From: an uncultured Spirochaetia bacterium
GTDB lineage: Bacteria; Spirochaetota; Spirochaetia; CAKZLE01
NCBI GenBank assembly: GCA_937125225.1
Contig: CAKZLE010000020.1
Location: forward strand, 478,053-542,052
Direction of reading: 5' to 3'
Length of the DNA: 64,000 bases
Positions 17,591 to 26,367 of this stretch are shown here, one piece after another. Both the position numbers and the translations under genes were made by a program. The notes under the pieces were generated by a model. The model made no database searches. It had not been told where the DNA came from and saw nothing but the letters and a program-made list of their open reading frames with translations. Numbering within the stretch: position 1 is the stretch's first letter; each line of letters begins with the position of its first letter.

Positions 17591-19315
17591 ATGAACACAA
17601 AGTTCTCACAGGATATGGAATCGCTCTATTCGAATGATGAGATCTTCATCCTATGGGATCATCATGGGAAAGATGTGATTCCCCCAAGACCTGAACTCCC
17701 ATCTCTCTTTCCTGAGACCGATGCCAGACACTGGTATGATCTAGAATATGTTGGGATCGACTCAACCAAGTTACCAATGCCGTTCTCAGATACTATGGGA
17801 GCGAAAGGGAAACGGACTATCGCGATCCTTCCCTGTAAGCATCCCTACCATCTCTCCTTCGCTGAGAGTATGCAGGAGACCTCAGAGACTTTCGGGATGT
17901 ATGTCAAGATCCTCTATGGGGATGCAACCTATGAGAGTATCGATAGACTCGTTGATGAAGCGATCGCTGAGAAACCTGATCTGATCTTCCTCAACCCCTC
18001 CTTCATGAAAGAGAGTCCTGAACTATTCAAAAGGATCTATCATAATCATATACCGGCTATAGCCTGTAATATGATCCCTGATGCAGATGCTTTTCAATAT
18101 TTCCTGTCATGGACAGGACCTGATGCATGGGGAGAGACGAGACTTCTTGCCAGGAAACTTGCCGATCTTATGAAGGGAAAGGGTGGGTATGCGATCATTC
18201 AGCATTCACCTGAGAACTCGACCTTCTATTCACGGACCTGGTCAGTGATCACAGAACTCCATGATCAATACCCTGATATGGAGTTACTGGCTAAAAAGAG
18301 TTCTCATGTTGATGTAGAGCAGACTGAGAAGCTGGTATCTCATTGGATCGATACCTATGGTAGTAAATTAAAAGGTATCGTCAGTTGTGATGATGATTAT
18401 GTCATGCGGGGTATCATCAAATCTCTTGATAAGAAAGGACGAAACGATATTATCTGTGTCTCCAATGGTAGTACAAAAGTAGGTATGGATTTTCTGAGAA
18501 AGGGGAATATCGATGCGATGTGCCTCAAGTCTCCTATTGTAGATGGGGCGACACCTGTAAAGATCGCTGTTGACTGGTTCAATGGTCTTAAGATACAACC
18601 TATGGTCTATCTTCCAAAACACATCATCACTCGTGATGATGTGGATGATATGTTCTTAAGTAATTATGAGATCAAGAAGATCGGGTTGAACACCTTGATG
18701 CAGGTGATCCAGGATGGTCAGGAGGACCAGCTAGAGAGGATCTTTCAGACCTTCTATGAGAAGTTCAGAAAGAGCAGGGTGGTCTCTTTAGAGTATTTCA
18801 GGGGTTTTACTATTGATTTCATATCTGGTCTGTTAGGTATCATGAAGAGCTATGATATAAACATCGAACAACTCATAGGTACCTATGAGAATCTCTTCAA
18901 GAATCTCTTCATGCAGAAGACTGTAGAGAATACGTTGAGTTGGTTATTCAAACTTTCCAAGGACCTTCAGCAGGAGATCATGAGAAAACATAACAGGACC
19001 TCAAAGATAGATAGAGTAATGCAATATATCAATGCGAACTTCACAAAACCTTTGAGCCTGAAGATCCTAGCACAAGAGTTCTCCTTGACCTCAAAGCATC
19101 TTGGTCAGGAGATTACTAAAGCAACGGGGATGAGATTCAATGACTACCTAGCCTATAAACGCATTGAGACTGCTAAAGAGCTTCTTGCCAAGACCTCATT
19201 CACGACTCTGGAGATTGCAGAGCGTATTGGTTTCTCCAATCCGAACTACTTCTATACCGTCTTCAAGAAGTATGAGGGATGTTCTCCGAAACAGTATCGG
19301 AGTCATGGGGAGTAG
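17591..19315 (+). CDS. Transcription regulator: periplasmic-binding-like sensor fused to AraC domain
   Basis: 574 residues. About 75-350 has the type-1 periplasmic-binding (LacI/RbsB) fold, recognisable by segments such as KLKGIVSCDDDYVMRGIIKS and TPVKIAVDWFNG. A linker of about 120 residues follows, then two AraC helix-turn-helix units (about 475-572, with LSLKILAQEFSLTSKHL and TTLEIAERIGFSNPNYFYTVFKK). No signal peptide, so it senses a cytoplasmic sugar. The design is like XylR of E. coli, in a longer form. It starts directly after the sulfatase stop with GAGGAG as ribosome site, and probably controls this operon using the imported, perhaps desulfated, sugar. Confidence 0.9.
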   Translation: MNTKFSQDMESLYSNDEIFILWDHHGKDVIPPRPELPSLFPETDARHWYDLEYVGIDSTKLPMPFSDTMGAKGKRTIAILPCKHPYHLSFAESMQETSETFGMYVKILYGDATYESIDRLVDEAIAEKPDLIFLNPSFMKESPELFKRIYHNHIPAIACNMIPDADAFQYFLSWTGPDAWGETRLLARKLADLMKGKGGYAIIQHSPENSTFYSRTWSVITELHDQYPDMELLAKKSSHVDVEQTEKLVSHWIDTYGSKLKGIVSCDDDYVMRGIIKSLDKKGRNDIICVSNGSTKVGMDFLRKGNIDAMCLKSPIVDGATPVKIAVDWFNGLKIQPMVYLPKHIITRDDVDDMFLSNYEIKKIGLNTLMQVIQDGQEDQLERIFQTFYEKFRKSRVVSLEYFRGFTIDFISGLLGIMKSYDINIEQLIGTYENLFKNLFMQKTVENTLSWLFKLSKDLQQEIMRKHNRTSKIDRVMQYINANFTKPLSLKILAQEFSLTSKHLGQEITKATGMRFNDYLAYKRIETAKELLAKTSFTTLEIAERIGFSNPNYFYTVFKKYEGCSPKQYRSHGE

Positions 19316-19324
19316 GGATTGTGG

Positions 19325-22279
19325 TTAAGAAGTCAGATATCGATAGATATCTCCTTTGACAGGATGCTTTAGTTTGAATTGGAAATTAACAATTGGTAAT
19401 ATGACTTTATCATCATTCTCAATAGTTGTTTGTTCTACAAATCCAGGGATATATTCGAGATCCCCTATATAATAATGACTTTCACCTTCATCTTCACTTT
19501 TCTTTATAAAAAGCGATATTTTTAATCCTGAGTCTATTTGCTTCATTATTTTTTCAGGTTCTGTTGAACTCAATTTTATACTGTTTCTGGTCATCCATGA
19601 GAACCATTCGGGGTCTAGGAACTTATCATCATAATCAATTCTGGATTCTACCTCATCATGTTTGTTATAGGTTACGAAGATAGGACAGGTGTTATGTTTG
19701 ATCTTATAGCCATAGATAGTGGAACTCTCATCCTTATCCCAATGGAGGAGTTTACAGGCATCTTTTCTAGAATATTTATTATAAAGTTTAAGATCATGAT
19801 TCAATCGGCCAACGAGATTATGGGTCTCATAGTTGTGAAGGCCAAAATTGAGCACATCCAAACATTCCTCTTTGTAAATAGGTGATTTGAGTAGTTCACC
19901 AAACTCATCAGTTCTCCTGATAATCTCATTCTCAACACGGATATATGTTATATTCCCATATTTTTTCCATGTCGCAGCCTGAAAGAATCGGCCATTAAGT
20001 ATACGTATAGTCGATTCTAGTGTCGATTCATCTAGATAGATACCATAGACGATATGAAGCTCATTTCTTAACTCCCTGATGGTTATCGATCCTTTCTCAA
20101 TAAGTTTTTTTAGAATTAATAACTCATACGGGCGTATCCCAGAAGCTAATTCAACTGATAAAAACATGAGAGATATGGTATGTTTATTAGATAGGTCTTC
20201 CTCAACTCTCTTTTCTACTTTATTAACAAAAGTTCTATACCCTCTAATATTAGTCTTACTTTCTTTATAATTCTTTATAAAATTCAGAGCATCATACTCT
20301 CCGACTCTAGCGAAATCCATTAATTTAGGAATTCGACCAATTTGTACTTTGAGGTTTAAGTAGCGTTCCTTTTGGAATTTTAAATAATGAGTCTTTGCCG
20401 AATCAATAGCCCTATAGATGCACTCTTTTGCGATCCTATCGAATTGGACTGTAGAGACTCCAGGGATTGGAACACTATCTGAGGCAACAAGTTTTCGCAG
20501 TCTGTCTTTGTTGAAGGATATATCCCCATAGAGAGCGACAGGAATAAGGAAGTTATTCTCATAATTGCCGATGAAATCTATGACAGTAAGGTAATTCTTA
20601 TGAGGGAATTTTCGTAAACCTCTACCAAGTTGCTGTACGAAGATGATAGCAGATTGAGTAGGGCGAACCATCACGATCTGGTTAAGACTAGGGATATCGA
20701 CTCCTTCGTTGAATATATCGACGGTGATGATATACTCAAGGAAATCTGATCTTTCATCTGACTCTAATCTAGTGATCGCCTCTTCACGTTCTGTTTCAGA
20801 ATATTTCCCTGATATAGCAAGAGTCCTCATACCAAGAGCATTTAATTTTTGTGAGAGTTCATATGATTCCTCATTCCTACTACAGAAGATCAGACCTCTT
20901 CTTCTCTTTTCATGCATACTATAGAAATCGATATTAGCTTTTAATAGTCTTGTCTTCTCATCGGAGGTGATATGAGCAAAGGTCTGAAAATTATCTGAGA
21001 CATCACAGGAATCGACTGACAACTCGGTGATCCCAAAATAATGGAAAGGGCAGAGGAGTTCGTTTTCTAGAGCCTGGTGTAAACGTATATTATAGGCAAT
21101 ATTATGATCGAATACTTCATAGATATCTTTCCCATCAGTTCTTTCTGGAGTTGCTGTCATCCCTAAGAGGAACTTTGGCTTGAAATAGGAAGTTATTCGT
21201 TCATAAGAGGGTGCGCCTACTCTGTGGGCCTCATCTATGACGATATAATCAAAATGGTCAGGGCTGAACTTGTGAAGCATGTCAGGTTTAGAAAGAGTGG
21301 AGATATTGGCAAAGATAAAATCAGCCTCCAAATCTCGACTATTCGTACCAGATAATATAGTCGTATGAAGAGACTTCTCTCCATAGATCTTTTTGAAGCT
21401 CTCACAGGCATTTTTCAAAATAGTCTCTCTATGTACGATATAGAGAAACTTCTTTGGTTTGAATTGGTGTACATCCAATGCAGCAAGGTAGGTCTTACCT
21501 GTTCCTGTGGCAGAAATGAGGAGGGCCTTCTTCTCTCCTTGTTCACGCAACTCTCTCATTGAGAGAAGAGCCTCTCTTTGCATCTTATTAGCATCAATGG
21601 TTATCTCTTCAGAAAAAGGGGGTGTTTCTGTATCAGTCTCTTGAATCTCTTCTGGAGCTGATGATATCCATATCCGACTCCTCTTTTTTGCCTCATAGAT
21701 CTTTCGGTAATGTGTGAGCCATGTCTGATCGAGGATATGGGATTGGTCCCACATCTGTTCAAAGGCCAAGATAGTCGTTTTAATGATCTCCCCATCTTGA
21801 GAGGAGGAGACCTTGAGATTCCACTCCTGATTCAAAGAGAGAGCCGAATCGGTAAGGTTCGCACTTCCCACTATAAGAGAACAGTGTCTTTCATGGTAGA
21901 ACAGGTAACCCTTTACATGGAAGTTCCCTAAAAATACCTTTATCTCAATATTGGGGAAATCCATGAGAGTCTCTAATGCTTCTGGAGAGCTAAAATTCAG
22001 ATAGTTGGTGGTGAGGATTCGACCCTGAATTCCTTTGTTCTTAAGCTCTTTGAGTGTCTCAAGTATCGATATGACACCGCTATCAGTGATGAACGCTATG
22101 GAGAGATCGAACTGATTACAAGTTGAGAGTTCTTCACGTATGGTTGTCAGCACTCTTGTACCACTAGCTTTATCATTTCTTACCAATTGTGGTCGGAGTG
22201 CTATTCTTGAGGGATTATCAGAATTTATGAATCCAGTATGGAGACTTTGTGTGAGATCTGCTTCATGGTCTATGAACAT
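19325..22279 (-). CDS. PLD-domain/superfamily-2 helicase with C-terminal DUF3427
   Basis: 984 residues. N-terminal phospholipase-D-like domain (about 35-190) with H-x-K in FHVKGYLF and GSANLTD; the HKD aspartate is replaced by Tyr. Helicase core (about 225-570): Walker A SATGTGKT, DEAH box in VIDEAHRVG, motif III GMTATPER, motif VI QQLGRGLRKF. The last 390 residues match the DUF3427 region. Known members are DNA helicase/nuclease-like proteins of uncertain role. Its ATG lies inside the end of the NUDIX gene (10-base overlap), so the two are coupled. The region is visibly richer in A/T than its neighbours, suggesting transfer. A defence or DNA-damage function is inference. Confidence 0.88.
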   Translation of the reverse strand: MFIDHEADLTQSLHTGFINSDNPSRIALRPQLVRNDKASGTRVLTTIREELSTCNQFDLSIAFITDSGVISILETLKELKNKGIQGRILTTNYLNFSSPEALETLMDFPNIEIKVFLGNFHVKGYLFYHERHCSLIVGSANLTDSALSLNQEWNLKVSSSQDGEIIKTTILAFEQMWDQSHILDQTWLTHYRKIYEAKKRSRIWISSAPEEIQETDTETPPFSEEITIDANKMQREALLSMRELREQGEKKALLISATGTGKTYLAALDVHQFKPKKFLYIVHRETILKNACESFKKIYGEKSLHTTILSGTNSRDLEADFIFANISTLSKPDMLHKFSPDHFDYIVIDEAHRVGAPSYERITSYFKPKFLLGMTATPERTDGKDIYEVFDHNIAYNIRLHQALENELLCPFHYFGITELSVDSCDVSDNFQTFAHITSDEKTRLLKANIDFYSMHEKRRRGLIFCSRNEESYELSQKLNALGMRTLAISGKYSETEREEAITRLESDERSDFLEYIITVDIFNEGVDIPSLNQIVMVRPTQSAIIFVQQLGRGLRKFPHKNYLTVIDFIGNYENNFLIPVALYGDISFNKDRLRKLVASDSVPIPGVSTVQFDRIAKECIYRAIDSAKTHYLKFQKERYLNLKVQIGRIPKLMDFARVGEYDALNFIKNYKESKTNIRGYRTFVNKVEKRVEEDLSNKHTISLMFLSVELASGIRPYELLILKKLIEKGSITIRELRNELHIVYGIYLDESTLESTIRILNGRFFQAATWKKYGNITYIRVENEIIRRTDEFGELLKSPIYKEECLDVLNFGLHNYETHNLVGRLNHDLKLYNKYSRKDACKLLHWDKDESSTIYGYKIKHNTCPIFVTYNKHDEVESRIDYDDKFLDPEWFSWMTRNSIKLSSTEPEKIMKQIDSGLKISLFIKKSEDEGESHYYIGDLEYIPGFVEQTTIENDDKVILPIVNFQFKLKHPVKGDIYRYLTS

Positions 22280-22671
22280 AGCATCTTCTCTTTGAGTTTC
22301 TCTATGATCGGTATATCAGCTGCTGCCCAGTCCAATGAATCTATATCATCCAAGGGTATCCAAGTTGAATCAAGGTGCTCCGTCAAAGTGATCTCTCCTG
22401 AGAGTATCTTGCAAAAATAGGCATGCATCGTAAGCGTAAAAGTCTTATAAGGATATGCTACGACTGTAGTGAGGTGCTCTTCAATCTCGATCTCAATGAG
22501 CAACTCTTCACGAATCTCTCGTTTGAGTGCCTGCTCGGGAGTCTCATCTTTCTCGAGTTTTCCCCCAGGGAACTCCCATTTCCTAGCTAGTTCACCTGAA
22601 TCTTTTCGCTGTGCACAAAAGACAGAGCCCTTTGAGATAAACACAGCTGCAGCGACTTCTATATGTTTCAT
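22270..22671 (-). CDS. NUDIX hydrolase, MutT-like nucleoside triphosphate pyrophosphatase
   Basis: 133 residues. The Nudix box G-x5-E-x7-RE-I-R-EE is complete (GKLEKDETPEQALKREIREE), with Leu in place of the final Gly. N-terminal EVAAAVFISKGSVFCAQR and WEFPGGKLE are typical of MutT/8-oxo-dGTP and CTP pyrophosphohydrolases. It probably hydrolyses a modified (d)NTP in the cytoplasm. It is first in a two-gene unit with the helicase, whose start overlaps its stop, so a joint role (nucleotide-linked defence or repair) is more likely than simple house-cleaning. Confidence 0.9.
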   Translation of the reverse strand: MKHIEVAAAVFISKGSVFCAQRKDSGELARKWEFPGGKLEKDETPEQALKREIREELLIEIEIEEHLTTVVAYPYKTFTLTMHAYFCKILSGEITLTEHLDSTWIPLDDIDSLDWAAADIPIIEKLKEKMLCS

Positions 22672-22855
22672 AAGAGATATATCTCCATATTATGAGTGAT
22701 TACCATGTAATTTATTGTATCAGAATGCTGCAATTGATCAATACGTTTTTTGGTATATGAGAAAGAAGCTCATAAAGAACGCATCAGCCAAACCTCTTGT
22801 GATAGAATACCTCCATATCTAATTTTAACTAGTTTAGAAAAGTAAGGGTGGGCTT

Positions 22856-23377
22856 ATGAGTAATGGATTCAAGATAGACCTTGAGACTGAACGACTTCGT
22901 CTCAGGAATGTGGTCGCCTCAGATAAAGAGTTTCTCATAAGCCTCTGGCAGGATCCTGTCGTAACACAGTTCATGGGTGGACCTAGAAGCTCTGAGATGA
23001 TGGAAGAGGAGTTAGGTAATCAATTATCTGATCCCTTCGCATATGAATATGATCTCTGGCCGGTGATAGAGAAAACAACAGGCTCTCCAATAGGCCATTG
23101 TGGGATACTTGAAAAAGAGGTTGAAGGAAAGAACGAGTACGAGGTGACCTATGTCTTATCTCCCTCCTATTGGGGGCGGGGTTATGCAACTGAGATAGCT
23201 TCAGAACTCATACGATATGCCTTTGAAGAGAAAGGGTTGAACCGGATCATAGCTCTGATCAAACCTGGTAATGCTGCATCAGCTCAGGTCGCGAAACGGA
23301 TAGGTATGCATAAAGAGAAGAGCGTAATAAGAGGAGAGGGAATAGTGATGGATCTCTTCATCAGAGAGTTGATGTGA
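22856..23377 (+). CDS. GNAT N-acetyltransferase, RimJ/RimL type
   Basis: 173 residues. Starts with the family pattern LETERLRLRNV, and has the acetyl-CoA loop around 105-125 (VLSPSYWGRGYATEIASELIRYAFE) followed by GLNRIIALIKPGNAASAQVAKRIGM. Transfers acetyl from acetyl-CoA to an amino group; the substrate is unknown. It stands alone and ends at the bidirectional terminator at 23396. Confidence 0.9.
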   Translation: MSNGFKIDLETERLRLRNVVASDKEFLISLWQDPVVTQFMGGPRSSEMMEEELGNQLSDPFAYEYDLWPVIEKTTGSPIGHCGILEKEVEGKNEYEVTYVLSPSYWGRGYATEIASELIRYAFEEKGLNRIIALIKPGNAASAQVAKRIGMHKEKSVIRGEGIVMDLFIRELM

Positions 23378-23395
23378 AAGACTTCTCAGGACTAT

Positions 23396-23438
23396 AAGCC
23401 CGAACTTCACTTGTTTTAGAAGTTCAGGCTTCTTCTAT
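23396..23438. terminator. Bidirectional terminator
   Basis: Arms 23396-23408 and 23419-23431 pair with one C/A mismatch around a 10-base T-rich loop; CTTCTAT follows. It lies between the convergent acetyltransferase and FG-GAP lipoprotein genes. Confidence 0.7.
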
Positions 23439-23439
23439 A

Positions 23440-25104
23440 TCATTCTACTACTGATGAGACATCAAACGAGTAAACTGCTCCTGAATCAGTCCCATTATCA
23501 TCCTTACCATAAACTCCGGTAAGAACAATGTCTCCATCTATATAGACTTGATGACCAAAACAATCATTAGCAACTCCATCTGGTGTTGTCAGTTTTACCT
23601 GTTGTGACCAGGTAGTACCAGAACGTGTGAAGATATAGGCACTCCCTGAATTACTACCTTTTTCATCTTCAAAGGGGGCCCCGATCACTACCGTATTATC
23701 ATCTATACTGATTGCATAACCGAATTTATCTTCAGTTTCCCCATCTCCTGCAGTCAGTTTATCCTGCTGTGTCCATATGGAATCCAATCGTGTGAAGACA
23801 TAGGCACTTCCTGAATCTAATCCGTTTGCACGATCATTGGGTGCTCCAATCGCTATCGTGTCTCCATCAATACTGACAGCATAACCGAATTTCTCATCTC
23901 TAACTCCATCAGAAGCCATCAGTTTTTGCTGTTGGGACCAGGTAGTCCCTGTCCGTGTGAAAACATATGCACTACCGGAGTTGCTGCCACCTTCATCATT
24001 ATAATATGCGCCGATGACTAGAGTATCTCCCGAAATACTGAGTGATTTACCAAAGAAATCACTATTTGCTCCATCAGAAACAGTCAGTTTCTGCTGTTGT
24101 GACCAGGTAGTACCAGAACGTGTGAAGATATAGGCACTCCCTGCATAATTATTATCACCATATGAACCGATCACGATAGTATCTTCTTCTATACAGACAG
24201 TTGCACCAAAATATTCATAGATCCCTCCATCTGAAGCAATGAGTTTTGCTTGCTGGGTCCAGCTGTTTTCTGAACGAGTGAAGATATAGGCACTTCCTGA
24301 ATCTTCTCCTCTATCATCATCCTGTTGTGCTCCAATCACTGCAGTATCTCCTGATAAACTCACTGCCCAACCAAACTGATCACCAGCGACTCCATCATCT
24401 GGGACCAGCTTAGCCTGTTGTGACCAGGTAGTCCCAGAGCGAGTGAAAATATAGGCACTTCCTGAATTACCACTATCACCATATGAACCGATCACAGCCG
24501 TATCTCCATCTATACTGATTGCATATCCGAATCTATCATCGGCAGCCCCATCTGAGGCTAGTAGTTCTTTGATCTCGATCCATTTTGCAAAGAGGATAAG
24601 ACTACTATCAGTGGAATAGCTCGTACCCTCTAGGTAGTCGGTCCCCGAACCATCTGCTGCAGTATTCCAACCAATGAAAAGATAACCATTCTTACTCAGG
24701 TTCCCGCTATTCGTTGCAAGAGTCAGATTCTGACCATAGACTTTGGTCTGTGGGCTTGGAGTGTCACCGCTATCAGCCCCATTGGACTCGTAGGTTACCC
24801 TATTTGTAACCCATCCTGCATAGAGGGTCATATCACCCTCTATGAGATCTAGTGAGAAATTCCAGCTATTGGTACAGGCTTCATCACAGAACCACCCGGT
24901 GAAGGTATAACCATACTTTATCGGGGCATCAGGTTCTTCAATATAGCCCACAGCCTCTTTTGGGGAGATAGTACTTCCCCCATTGCTCTCGAAGGATATC
25001 GTTCCACTTTCCATCGTGTTCACCAATCCACCACAACCACTGAAAAGTAGGGTGATCATCACTGCTGCAATCACTAGTGGTATCAAACTCTTATGCTTTC
25101 TCAT
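23440..25104 (-). CDS. Surface lipoprotein with InlB-type repeats and seven FG-GAP repeats
   Basis: 554 residues from ATG 25104, which has AAAGGAGAG ahead of it; an upstream in-frame ATG would place charged residues before the signal peptide and is not used. Lipobox LLFSGC. Two Listeria-Bacteroides (InlB B) repeats follow (SFESNGGSTISP...GYTFTGWF and TYESNGADSG...GYLFIGWN). The remainder is seven tandem units of about 52-56 residues with the pattern SDG-x5-FGYAVSIDGDTAVIG ... SGSAYIFTRSGTTWSQQ-KL, predicted to fold as a seven-bladed beta-propeller. Probably an exported adhesion or structural surface protein; no enzymatic motif. Confidence 0.88.
   Translation of the reverse strand: MRKHKSLIPLVIAAVMITLLFSGCGGLVNTMESGTISFESNGGSTISPKEAVGYIEEPDAPIKYGYTFTGWFCDEACTNSWNFSLDLIEGDMTLYAGWVTNRVTYESNGADSGDTPSPQTKVYGQNLTLATNSGNLSKNGYLFIGWNTAADGSGTDYLEGTSYSTDSSLILFAKWIEIKELLASDGAADDRFGYAISIDGDTAVIGSYGDSGNSGSAYIFTRSGTTWSQQAKLVPDDGVAGDQFGWAVSLSGDTAVIGAQQDDDRGEDSGSAYIFTRSENSWTQQAKLIASDGGIYEYFGATVCIEEDTIVIGSYGDNNYAGSAYIFTRSGTTWSQQQKLTVSDGANSDFFGKSLSISGDTLVIGAYYNDEGGSNSGSAYVFTRTGTTWSQQQKLMASDGVRDEKFGYAVSIDGDTIAIGAPNDRANGLDSGSAYVFTRLDSIWTQQDKLTAGDGETEDKFGYAISIDDNTVVIGAPFEDEKGSNSGSAYIFTRSGTTWSQQVKLTTPDGVANDCFGHQVYIDGDIVLTGVYGKDDNGTDSGAVYSFDVSSVVE
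23445..24575 (-). repeat. Tandem FG-GAP coding repeats, seven units
   Basis: Seven in-frame units of about 155-168 bases. The block encoding SGTTWSQQ and GSAYIFTR is nearly identical in most units at DNA level, so the array could gain or lose units by recombination. Unit borders are approximate. Confidence 0.8.
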
Positions 25105-25565
25105 CTGTTCTCTCCTTTGGAGTCTCCTGACTCTCCTCGATCTTTCTGTAAACGATCGATATTGTTTATCCCATTCACACATGTTGATGCAGCCTTCTTA
25201 CAAACGGTCAGATCGATCAGAATAGCAAGGGGATGTTGCATCTCTTGGTGAGGCATGTTCTTTTTTGATGTTTGACTTTTTATATTTGATGAGTACACTA
25301 AAATAATAGCAGATTCCTGTGGTATCGTGGTGTAGGACTATAGGTGAAATATGTAGGACAATAGGAAGGAGATGCTAGATATACTCCTATGGATCATATC
25401 CTTGAGAATAACTGTGTAGAACAGCCTATAAAAAGGGATAGGGGGAAAGCCTGAACATGGGATTCTTTGTTTGAGAGTTCGCTATAGATAATTGATTTAG
25501 TCAGTTAGTTCATTAGGTGTTATAATAATAGAGACATGAGACTTAGCATGTATCTAGGAGGATCT
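25105..25565. other. Divergent intergenic region between lipoprotein genes
   Basis: 461 bases. It holds an imperfect direct repeat TGTAGGAC(T/A)ATAGG at 25331-25344 and 25352-25365 (21-base period), a TATAAT (25521-25526) suitable for the small lipoprotein gene, and the AGGAGG ribosome site of that gene. Short open frames here have no coding character. Confidence 0.5.
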
Positions 25566-25868
25566 ATGAATAGGTATGTAATGATTATGGTATCGATACT
25601 CATCTTGGTGATGCTCACAGGATGCCTTGCTGAACCGAATGTATATGAACAGAAACCTGACGAGGTAGAGGAGATTGCAGGTTTCTGGCAGGGCATATGG
25701 CATGGGGTAACGACTCCATTCGCTTTCATCATCTCGTTGTTCAGCGATAAAGTCGGGATCTATGAGATAGAGAACAATGGGAATTGGTATAACTTCGGAT
25801 TCGTGATAGGTCTCTCTATCATGTTCGGTGGGAGCAGTAAGAGTACCTGCAAGAAGAAAAAGAGCTGA
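25566..25868 (+). CDS. Small lipoprotein of unknown function
   Basis: 100 residues from ATG 25566 (AGGAGG seven bases ahead); an ATG ten codons earlier lies almost at the predicted transcription start and is not preferred. Signal peptide and lipobox MLTGC (lipid anchor on residue 20). The mature part has a hydrophobic GFWQGIWHGVTTPFAFIISLF segment and a second membrane-like segment FGFVIGLSIMFGG, then a Lys-rich tail. I recognise this as a widespread type of small conserved lipoprotein without known function. Confidence 0.8.
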   Translation: MNRYVMIMVSILILVMLTGCLAEPNVYEQKPDEVEEIAGFWQGIWHGVTTPFAFIISLFSDKVGIYEIENNGNWYNFGFVIGLSIMFGGSSKSTCKKKKS

Positions 25869-25963
25869 TTATATAAAAAAGCATTCTTTATTAGTAAGTT
25901 TTTGTTTCGCTCAACCAACTTGCTCTGCTATAATGGATTATTACACAAAAAGGAGTACCCATT

Positions 25964-26353
25964 ATGGCAGGAACTTTCAGCATCAAAAAAACCCCTAAAG
26001 GATTCTTCAGATTCAGCCTGGCTGCAGGCAATTCCCAGACGATCTTGACTAGTAAGAACTATTCATCCTTGAGCAACTGTCGAGCAGGAATCGAGACTAT
26101 CAAGAAAAATGCTCTGAGTGAGATCGAGGATCAGACATTGAAGAAACCCGTAGAGAAAAAATGTCCGAAATTCGAGATATACTTCGATAAAGCAGATATG
26201 TATCGTTATAGGATGATTGCGGCTAATGGACAGAACGTAGCTATCTCTGAAGATGGTTATGCCACAAAGAGTGGTTGTATCAATGGTATAAAAGCAATCA
26301 CCAGAGCTGCAGAGGGTGCAGATATAGATGAGACACTACTGAAGAAAAAGTAG
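25964..26353 (+). CDS. YegP-like protein with two DUF1508 repeats
   Basis: 129 residues made of two copies of the roughly 48-residue DUF1508/YegP unit: GTFSIKKTPKGFFRFSLAA...SNCRAGIETIKKNA and PKFEIYFDKADMYRYRMIAANGQ...GCINGIKAITRAA. The first copy ends about residue 48 and the second starts at about 67. The family folds as small beta-beta-alpha domains; its biochemical role is not established. The start has AAGGAG ten bases upstream. Confidence 0.88.
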   Translation: MAGTFSIKKTPKGFFRFSLAAGNSQTILTSKNYSSLSNCRAGIETIKKNALSEIEDQTLKKPVEKKCPKFEIYFDKADMYRYRMIAANGQNVAISEDGYATKSGCINGIKAITRAAEGADIDETLLKKK

Positions 26354-26367
26354 GGGAACCTTGATCT

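Noticed and set aside
25101..25298. 65-codon minus-strand frame upstream of the FG-GAP lipoprotein
   Set aside because: It overlaps the start of the lipoprotein gene in another frame and has no ribosome site or recognisable composition.
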